A stretch of 64,000 nt of DNA from Phycisphaeraceae bacterium (GTDB lineage: Bacteria; Planctomycetota; Phycisphaerae; Phycisphaerales; Phycisphaeraceae). The stretch lies in the NCBI GenBank assembly GCA_002716625.1, contig PBAS01000032.1, positions 20,282 through 84,281 of the forward strand, in the 5' to 3' direction. The notes beneath the pieces are model-generated. The model searched no databases and was not told the origin of the DNA. It saw only the letters and a program-made list of their open reading frames with translations. Positions within the stretch are counted from its first letter, which is position 1. Every line of letters begins with the position of its first letter. Both the position numbers and the translations under genes were made by a program. Positions 56,860 to 64,000 of the stretch are shown one piece after another.

Positions 56860-58342
56860 ATGGCAATAGGCAGGCGTACCTTTCTCAAGGCGGGGGCTGC
56901 ATTGACACTGACCTCCTGCAACCATTTCCCCAAGCCGGATCAATCTCGGGGAGTGCTTGTTAACGATATCCATTCCGCGTTGAATCCTACACTGGTGCAC
57001 GCAATCGAGAATATCACCTCTCTGCAGTCCCTTCGTGGCAGCATCGCCAGGGCTGGCCGAGATGGCCGGGGGATCTCAATTGCGGGGGGGCGACATGCCA
57101 TGGGGGCTCAGCAGTTTGCCACCGGATCCGTCCTGCTGGACACGCGGTCCTTGTCCCGAATCCACAGGCTTGATCGGCGGGACGGTCTGGTGACGGTGGA
57201 ATCGGGAATCCAGTGGCCCGCACTGGTTCACGGCCTCATTCAGATGCAGGAGGGCGAGAAGGCTCAGTGGGGAATCAGGCAGAAGCAGACGGGGGCGGAT
57301 CACCTTTCTATTGGCGGAGCACTGGGGGCAAATGTGCATGGTCGCGGTCTTCTCATGAAGCCTTTCGTTGATGACGTGGAGTCCTTTGAATTGGTAAATG
57401 CAAACGGTGAACTTGTTACCTGCAGCCGAACACAAAACAAGGATCTGTTCGGACTGGTCATCGGTGGATACGGGATGTTCGGCATGATTTATACGGTCAC
57501 GCTTCGGCTCAACCGAAGGCACAAGTTGGAACGTGTTGTTGATCGCATCGATCTGGAGGAGTTCATGCCCAAGATTGAAGAAAGAATCAAGGACGGATTC
57601 ACGTTTGGTGACTTTCAATACGATACCGATGAAGGGTCGGATACCTTCATGCGCCAGGGAGTATTTTCCTGCTACAAGCCTGTTTCAGATACAGTCCGGG
57701 TTCCTAGCGACAACAAGGAAATGAGCCATGAAAACTGGCTGGAACTGATCCACCTGGCGCACACGAATAGGCGAAAGGCTTTCCAGGAGTATTGCTCTTA
57801 TTACCTGAAGACCAACGGTCAGGTGTATTGGTCCGACACACACCAGATGAGCATTTATATTGCGTGTTACCGAAACTACGTTTCGGAAAAAACCAAAGGC
57901 AAGATCCCAACAAGCCTCATGATCAGCGAGCTCTATGCTCCCCGGGAAAGGCTCACCGAGTTCATGCTCGGCGCCCGTGACATCCTACGCATTAGCAAGA
58001 CACCGGTTATCTATGGCACGGTACGCTTAATTGAAAAGGATGACGAGACCTTTCTCCCCTGGGCCAGGGAACGCTACGCTTGTGTCATCTTTAATCTTCT
58101 GGTGGAACACACGCCGGAGGGGAAAAAGAAGGCTGCGGAAAGCTTTCGTTCGCTGATTGATCATTCGATTTCAATGGGGGGGGAATTATTACCTTACCTA
58201 TCACAAGTGGGCCCGGAAGGACCAGGTCATCGCCGGGTACCCGGCGATGCCGGAGTTCATTCGTCAAAAACGGGCTTATGACCTGGGTGAAGTGTTCACG
58301 AGCGACTGGTACCGCCATCATGTGAAACTGTTGGACATGTAA
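56860..58342 (+). CDS. Tat-exported FAD-linked oxidase (lipoprotein), frameshifted near the end
   Basis: ATG 56860 starts a Tat signal ('GRRTFLKAGAALTLTSC') whose end is a lipobox with Cys, so an exported lipoprotein is expected. The FAD-binding domain shows 'GISIAGGRHAMGAQQF', 'VESGIQWPALV', 'LSIGGALGANVHGRGL' and 'IGGYGMFGMIYTV', as in PCMH-type oxidases of GlcD or sugar-lactone oxidase kind. At eight G (58176-58183) the frame breaks: the first frame ends at 58281, while the next gives the proper C-terminus 'GGNYYLTYHKWARKDQ' to 58342. One G fewer would join them. Confidence 0.8.
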
Positions 58343-58602
58343 ATGTAAATGCATGTCGCCTGTTCCAGCGATTCGAATAGGCCCTTCGTGTCAAGATCTG
58401 TGAAGCATTCTCGTCTGATACTTCATCCACGGATATAGATGTCGTGTCCCGACGGCGTAATGCTTGCAAATTCAATGATGCCGCAGTCCGGGGAAACAAC
58501 AAGGTGGATGTTGAAGTTATCACGACAGTTCCAAATCATTGTTCGCGTGGTAGCTACGTGATTACATGGAAGGTTTTGGAACAATGACGTGATATTGGCA
58601 TG

Positions 58603-59968
58603 TCAGGTGGCGTTGCGTGTTTGGGCCAAAAGTTCGCCGGCATTGCAGCCCACGGCAATTCCCGAGTGATGCGTGGGAGCAAACGCAGCGACAGGTTCAA
58701 GGCCGTCGCGGTCCAGTGCCATCTGGACAAGATCTTCGGCGGCCAGGGTCATGCGGCCAGCTTGCTTGGCCAGCTTGAAGGAAAGGTTGTCGATTCCTTC
58801 GTAAGCCCGGTATGCCACCTCGGTGCAAACCAACCGCTCAGAGTGCGTAAAATCGAAATTAAAATCATAAGGCTTACCTTCGTGGAACAGGCCGCGGGCA
58901 AGAGCCTCGGCGACATGGGTCGTCGAGATGCGTGGGCGTAAGACGGCAATTGAATTGCAACTGAAAGGCGAGATCAGTGCCCGAATCCAATCACCGTCCT
59001 TCATTGCTTCCAGTACGCGGAGCGGCTCGTTGGGGTCGGCATCAAGAAGTCGTTTCCAGCGAGGCTTCACGTTTTTATGATTATCGATGCCAAGTGTTTT
59101 CAGAGATTCAGAATTGCCGAGAAACAGTGCGGCATGTGGCCAGTAACCGGGAAGAAAATAATTCGTCAGAGCATGTTCCTTCCGGGTGATGAAGATGTCC
59201 CCAGGCTTGATAAGCGTGCGCAGCTCCGTGGCGATGTCTCCGGGTAGTGCCGGCCTGTATCCTGGGCGCAAGGAAATTCCTGTCATCATTCTTGAAACCG
59301 ATTCCTGGATCGCAAACAGCATTCGGCCCTTCATGTCCCGCTGGAAAAAGTGAGCCAGTTGGGTGAGGCGAACGCGGAGCCGGGCATGGGCATAGCGTCG
59401 CGTGGAGATCTCCAGACGATGTTCAAGTCGGTGAATCACATCCAAGACGGGCCTGAGAAATTCGTCATGTCCTAGTTGTTGAAAATCGGCACGATGAGCC
59501 TTGAAGTACTTCATCGCATGCGAAAGATGCCAGACATGTATTGGGCTAGCCAGCGACTTTTGTACGGTAGCATAAACACCATTCGGAATGCCGAATGGTG
59601 GCTCTGGCTCATTAAGCTTGTCCGTGACGATTGGATTGTCGTTGAAGGTGTCGTGCAGAAAGCGGGCCGCGTCAACCAGAAGTATGGCCCCTGCATAGGC
59701 TACCAAGAAGGTCGCCCCGCGGTCTGGTACTGGTCATTTCGTTGCCGTCGCGCAATGAAATGACAAGGTCATACAACGCATTGCGCGACTGCCAGTATGA
59801 CACCAGAAGGTGTCGTACCTCTTCGTCCTCGCTGGGTGTGAAATAACCACGAGTGCTCGCGGCCGCTTGCTTGTTCAGCTTGAGCGACACTTCCTTGAGT
59901 TCTTCAAAATGCGCTGCCATGTGTGCCACCGTACGGGCACCAGAGATGATGTTGGGGGAGTCAATCAT
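58603..59968 (-). CDS. YiiX-like papain-fold hydrolase with long N-terminus, frameshifted
   Basis: Two overlapping frames make one protein of about 450 residues. 59672-59968 gives a helical N-terminus ('AAHFEELKEVSLKLNKQ', 'SRNALYDLVISLRDG'); 58603-59706 continues 'FLVAYAGAILLVDAARFL'. The join is at a run of four C (59715-59718): one base fewer gives '...TRPRATFLVAYAG...'. The C-terminal domain has 'IKPGDIFITRKEHALTNY', His in 'GYWPHAALFLG', and Cys in 'ERLVCTEVAYRAYEG'. Substrate unknown. Much longer than the member at 45750 and lacking its three-helix membrane part. Confidence 0.7.
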
Positions 59969-60141
59969 AAATACCACATCGGAATATCACGAAGGTTGAC
60001 GAGTTTTATGAAAATCTTAACGTCACGGAGATTCGCTCCACGGCATTGGACAACGGTCGGGTCATGGCACTGGTCCGGCCGATGTGTTCACCTTGAATGT
60101 GGGAAACCTGGTTGCATGATGGTGTGGCCACCTGAGGGTCG

Positions 60142-61647
60142 TTACGGCCATCCCGGATATTGTGAGGTATTGAGCCATGTATTAAGTTCCGTGGCAAGAC
60201 GCTGTTTTGATGTCTGGGCTTTTGGATCGTGTGACAGGTTGCGCGTTTCCCCCGGATCGTTGACCAGATCAAAGAGCATTTCCTCGTCATTGGCATATCG
60301 TATGTATTTCCAGCCCTGGCCGCGTACCATTAAATCGGCAGGTGCGTGGGGCTGGATCCGTCGTCGTGGTCCATCGTGGTCCACCAGGTTCTCACAAAAT
60401 TGGAAGGCCGGGATATCTTCGATATCGCTGCCGCCGAGCAGGTGGGGGGCCACGCTGCGTCCTTGGACATGCTCTGGAATCGACTGGCCGGTCAGATCCA
60501 GAAGGGTCGGCATGATGTCGGTCAGGCCAATGGCATTCGCATTCACCGAGGGGGCAATGTGACGTGGGTACCGGATCATCAACGGCACATGTACCAGTTC
60601 TTCGTAGAAGACACGGTGTGATTTCCATAGCATTCCGTGGCCGCCGCACAGGTCGCCGTGATCGGCTAGGAAGACCACGATGCAGTTTTCGGCTTGTCCT
60701 GAAGCGTCGAGAGCATCGAGAATCCGCCCTACCTGATCATCAATGAGCCGCACGCATCCATAGTAGATCCGCATGAACTCGCGTAGCACAGGCTCACCCA
60801 GATCGGCGACGAAGCGGCGTACCTTGTCAGTTTCGAAGCGTGGTTCGAATTGTTCATAGTTCGCCGGCAGTTTGATCTGATCAGGATCAAACATCTCATA
60901 ATAGGGGGAGGGAACGACGTTGGGGTCGTGCGGCCAGAGAAATGAGCAGGTGATCATGAAAGGGGCATCCCCGCGACGTTGCAGAGCCGCGATCGTGCGG
61001 TCGGCAACCTGCACGTCGAAGACTTGCTTCATCGGCAGTTCGAGGCGACCGATCTTCCTGATGTGCTCGGTGATATTGCTTGGCCGCCAGTCCTCGCCGA
61101 CCGCGGCCACTGCCCGCTGCACCGGGTCCGATACGGTTACCGGGAGGGCCAGACCGTACCAGTTCATCCACTGCGATGGAGACTTCTGTCGTACCCGATC
61201 GAATACGGCACGCATCTGGTCCTGGTAGTGCGGGAACTCGCGGAAGGGATCCGCATGGCAGGTCAGATCTTCTCCCTGCAGGTGCCACTTGCCGTAGTGG
61301 TGGGTGTCGTAGCCAGCCGCGTGCAGCAGGCTGTCGGTGGTCACGTCCTCGTTAGTCAAGCCCTCTTCGATCGTTTCCGCATGGTCTCTTGGCCCCTCGG
61401 GATAGTCCCTGATCATCACGTTGTAGACGATCCCGTGGGTGTGTGGATAGAGCCCGGTCAAAAGCGATGCCCGACTGGGTGTGCAGAAGGGCGCGGGGCA
61501 GGTGGCGTTAGTGAAGCGGACGCTTTGGTCGGCCAGTCGGTCGAGGTTCGGGGTGGTCACGGGACCGCCGTAGCAACTCAGCACGTTGGCGCTGAGTTGA
61601 TCGCACATGATCAAGAGGACATCAGGTGATTCGTCTACCGGAAGCAT
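60142..61647 (-). CDS. Sulfatase, Cys-type (formylglycine-dependent)
   Basis: A 501-residue alkaline phosphatase-fold enzyme. GGAG is eight bases before ATG 61647. 'VLLIMCDQLSANVLSCYGG' supplies the metal Asp, and 'CTPSRASLLTGLYPHTHG' is the CxPxR motif whose Cys is turned into formylglycine. 'HHYGKWHLQG', 'WPHDP', and 'VFLADHGDLCGGHGMLWKSH' finish the site. No signal peptide is seen, unlike most polysaccharide sulfatases. Closest by pattern to choline-sulfatase/arylsulfatase types. It is divergent from the DUF4838 gene. Confidence 0.92.
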   Translation of the reverse strand: MLPVDESPDVLLIMCDQLSANVLSCYGGPVTTPNLDRLADQSVRFTNATCPAPFCTPSRASLLTGLYPHTHGIVYNVMIRDYPEGPRDHAETIEEGLTNEDVTTDSLLHAAGYDTHHYGKWHLQGEDLTCHADPFREFPHYQDQMRAVFDRVRQKSPSQWMNWYGLALPVTVSDPVQRAVAAVGEDWRPSNITEHIRKIGRLELPMKQVFDVQVADRTIAALQRRGDAPFMITCSFLWPHDPNVVPSPYYEMFDPDQIKLPANYEQFEPRFETDKVRRFVADLGEPVLREFMRIYYGCVRLIDDQVGRILDALDASGQAENCIVVFLADHGDLCGGHGMLWKSHRVFYEELVHVPLMIRYPRHIAPSVNANAIGLTDIMPTLLDLTGQSIPEHVQGRSVAPHLLGGSDIEDIPAFQFCENLVDHDGPRRRIQPHAPADLMVRGQGWKYIRYANDEEMLFDLVNDPGETRNLSHDPKAQTSKQRLATELNTWLNTSQYPGWP

Positions 61648-62248
61648 CTAGGTTTCTCCGTGCAGTAAATACGATGTGCTGCTGTGGCTACTCTTGACAA
61701 GCGAGATTAGCTGCACCGTTTCGCGATGAAATGTTTTCATCTTTCGACACAACGGAACTATGCACTACTGTAATTGCTGTTTGATGACGATGTTATCATG
61801 CGATCTTAACCATGTCTGGTTAGGGATTTATTATTCAACTTCTGGCTGGGCATAAACCATCGCCAAACATTGTACCACTAATTATGTTGGTTCAGACATG
61901 AAGAGCAGTTGGGGCTAAATTTATGTTGCATATGATTCTGTCCGACGCCTGAACAAATCACCCGAACGTTCCATGTGGCTCGTTGAGTACGTGGGGCATA
62001 TTCGGTTGGTGGTAGAAGCCGTACATCGGCTCATACGACCTTTACACGTACTGCGATACCCTGCGGACGCTCCTTTTTTTGGCTGTGCTTCGCCCATTAC
62101 AACCTGCCACATTCAGCCACGTGCCAGTAGCTATGATTGAGCATACTATGCACGTTACCGCGATGAACTTCGGCGTAGAGTCGAGTGGTGGGTGCGGCGT
62201 CTTGTCGCATGCCGAGTATTGCGACATAAAGAGATTGGGAACAAAACC
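61648..62248. other. 601-base intergenic region between divergent genes
   Basis: It should carry both promoters for the sulfatase and the DUF4838 gene. No coding frame, transposase remnant or strong hairpin was recognised. The left third is A+T rich, the right third less so. Confidence 0.55.
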
Positions 62249-64000
62249 ATGAGATACCTTCACGCACCCAGTACCCGTCCCATGCAGTGCAGTCGCTTCG
62301 TGCCACACATTTGCGCCGCTTTGACGGTGGTGATTTTTTTGAACCAGGGCGAACTAGCCCAAGGCGAGGTCAGGCTCGCGCTGGATGGTAAGACAGAGTG
62401 CTCGATCGTCCTGCCAGTCGATGCCTTGGAACTCGAATCACTTGCCGCCAAGGAGCTTGCCGACCACCTTGAAAAGGTGATTGGTCAGCGTCCGCAGGTT
62501 GTCGATACACCGGAGTCGGGTACGAATGTTTTCGTGGGTCGATCGCCAGCGATCGAGCAACTGGTGGCCGACGTTAACTTCGATGAACTAGGTACCGACG
62601 GGATCGTCATGCGCACGGTGGGCAAGGACTTGGTCCTGACCGGCGGCCGGCCGCGGGGCGTGCTGTTCGCCGCATACAGTTTTCTTCAGGACGTGGTTGG
62701 CGTGCGATGGTGGGCGCCTGACGCGACGCATATTCCCGGTAAGCCGACGTTGGTCGTGTCCGATCTGGAGGTGGTCTACCGGGCTCCTTTTGATCTGCGG
62801 CATTTCCGCACTATGCCAATGAAGGACAAGGCGTTCGCACTACGCCTACGTCACAACGGGTCGCTCATGAACTTCGACACCGCGGAGCACACGATACGTA
62901 GACTCGTGCCACCCGAGGAGCATTTCATCGACCACCCCGAGTGGTACATGTACACGCCCGAAGGTGAGGACGGGTCGGGAAGGTACTCGTACCGTGACAG
63001 TCTTCGCCAACTCAAGGAGAGTGATCGGCCAGAGGCATGGTATCGGGTGGCCAAGGCCCGGCGGCGTCTGCCGTCGCAGATATGTCCGTCGAGCCCCGGC
63101 GTACTCGACGCGACGATGCAGATGGTATTGCATAAGCTCAAGGAGGAATATGCCAATTGGCACTATTTGCCCAAGGTGGTGTGGGTCAGTCAGAACGACG
63201 GGCGCCACGAGTGCCGGTGCGATGCTTGCGTGGCGATGTCCCGGCGTGAAGGTGCCTCCAGCGCGGTGTGGGTGCAGTTCGTCAACGCCATCGCCGAACG
63301 CGTTGAGCAGGACTATCCCGACGTGCTGATCGCCACGATGGCGTTCGCCCACACCGAGGACCCACCGAAGAACCTGCGTGCCCGGGACAACGTGCTCATC
63401 TACTCGATCCCGGTGAGCAGCAACCGGAAGTTGCCACTGACCGAGGTTGTTAACGGGTTGGGGGTCGTTCAGTGGTGCGACCGGGCCCGTCACGTTTACA
63501 TCTGGGAGCACGAGACAAACTTCCGAAACTGGGTGCAGCCGCATCCCAACCACTTCGTTCTTCCGCAGAATCTCGGCTTCTTCGCCGAGCAGGGTGTGAC
63601 CGGCATGATGATTCAGGGCGGCTACGGTAATGCCAGTGACTTCCAGCGTATGCGGGCGTACGTCGGGTGTCAGCTCATGTGGAATCCGCACCAGGACACG
63701 CGGGCCCTGATGGTTGAGTTCCTCCGCGGATACTACGGTGACGCGGGTGAATTTCTGATGAGGTGGCTGCTTGTGCAGCACCAGGCGGTTCGTCGTCACC
63801 GGAATATCGTTCTGGGCGCGTACGATATGACGACAACCAAGTGGTTGACATTAGAGGATCTGAACGAGGGGACCCGCCTTTTCGACCGGGCCTTGCAGGC
63901 GGTGTCTGGCGCTCAGGCGCTCGACTACCGGGTCCGTCGCGCTAAGTTGGGCATCGATATCGTCTGGCTCGAGCGTTACGACGAGTTGCGGGCCGCGGCC
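62249..64000 (+). CDS. DUF4838 / alpha-glucuronidase-like glycoside-acting protein, 3' end cut
   Basis: ATG 62249 (GGGA eight bases upstream) opens a frame that stays open to the window end, 584 codons so far. A signal peptide lies at residues 17-40 ('HICAALTVVIFLNQGELAQG'). The next domain resembles the GH67/GH20-type N-terminal fold ('LAAKELADHLEKVIGQRPQ', 'VFVGRSP', 'DGIVMRTVGKDLVLTGGRPR', 'GVLFAAYSFLQDVVGVRWW'). From residue 230 the DUF4838 barrel follows, with 'HPEWYMYTPEG', 'WVSQNDGRHECRCDACVAM' and 'YIWEHETNFRNWVQPHPN'. Probably acts on acidic plant or algal polysaccharides; the catalytic Glu is not assigned. Confidence 0.82.
   Translation, partial: MRYLHAPSTRPMQCSRFVPHICAALTVVIFLNQGELAQGEVRLALDGKTECSIVLPVDALELESLAAKELADHLEKVIGQRPQVVDTPESGTNVFVGRSPAIEQLVADVNFDELGTDGIVMRTVGKDLVLTGGRPRGVLFAAYSFLQDVVGVRWWAPDATHIPGKPTLVVSDLEVVYRAPFDLRHFRTMPMKDKAFALRLRHNGSLMNFDTAEHTIRRLVPPEEHFIDHPEWYMYTPEGEDGSGRYSYRDSLRQLKESDRPEAWYRVAKARRRLPSQICPSSPGVLDATMQMVLHKLKEEYANWHYLPKVVWVSQNDGRHECRCDACVAMSRREGASSAVWVQFVNAIAERVEQDYPDVLIATMAFAHTEDPPKNLRARDNVLIYSIPVSSNRKLPLTEVVNGLGVVQWCDRARHVYIWEHETNFRNWVQPHPNHFVLPQNLGFFAEQGVTGMMIQGGYGNASDFQRMRAYVGCQLMWNPHQDTRALMVEFLRGYYGDAGEFLMRWLLVQHQAVRRHRNIVLGAYDMTTTKWLTLEDLNEGTRLFDRALQAVSGAQALDYRVRRAKLGIDIVWLERYDELRAAA

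Noticed and set aside
58343..58602. Small open frame 58296-58523 on the minus strand
   Set aside because: It overlaps the restored C-terminus of the FAD oxidase, lacks a binding site and shows no family pattern.
61648..62248. Transposase or IS remnant between sulfatase and DUF4838 gene
   Set aside because: Short frames there have no transposase motifs and no terminal inverted repeats were found.

Overview
The window looks like a chromosomal piece of a planctomycete, most likely of the Phycisphaerae. This is inferred from gene content: four secreted proteins that pair a dockerin-like calcium-binding module with a C-terminal PEP-CTERM sorting tail, several phytanoyl-CoA dioxygenase (PhyH) family oxygenases, a Cys-type sulfatase, DUF2961 and DUF4838 families, sugar isomerase and lactonase-like enzymes, and a meso-DAP type MurE. 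No rRNA, CRISPR array or complete insertion sequence was seen.

Layout. 1-576 is the 3' part of a PhyH gene. 746-829 is tRNA-Leu(UAG). A 57-bp direct repeat of its 3' half recurs at 3944-4000 and brackets about 3.2 kb holding a tyrosine-integrase remnant, a secreted PHP-like protein and a dockerin/PEP-CTERM protein; this looks like a decayed integrative element. 4007-7363 carries two paralogous DNRLRE-like/dockerin/PEP-CTERM genes, one frameshifted, around a VOC-fold gene. 7517-17233 has a decayed carbamoylputrescine amidase, then MATE exporter, EF-G-like GTPase, glycosyltransferase, bioA, a receiver-like protein and groES-groEL with a clear terminator. 17400-21690 has a second VOC gene, a small winged-helix protein, tRNA-Ile(GAU) and a minus-strand oxidoreductase run (aldo/keto reductase, ABM monooxygenase, two PhyH). 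A sialidase-like propeller follows, then gyrA-gyrB, ruvC, a DJ-1/PfpI protein and a sugar isomerase plus iron alcohol dehydrogenase pair that fits deoxy-sugar catabolism.

32076-45380 is mostly housekeeping and transport: a PTPS family enzyme, an ABC ATPase, murE-murF-mraY, an incomplete oligopeptide ABC system, a sigma-54 activator, an RNase Z-like hydrolase and an RsmJ-like methyltransferase. 45352-64000 is accessory: two YiiX-like papain-fold proteins, an amidohydrolase plus SDR pair resembling fucose oxidation, a broken DUF2961 gene, a nitrilase, a polysaccharide deacetylase-like dockerin protein, an LplT-like/Aas-like phospholipid acylation pair, a Tat lipoprotein FAD oxidase, a sulfatase and a DUF4838 protein cut by the window end.

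Three genes are broken by single-base changes in homopolymer runs, and two others (aldo/keto reductase, murF) have conserved N-termini extending past the first standard start codon. Either this genome is accumulating lesions or the assembly carries small indel errors; raw reads would decide.
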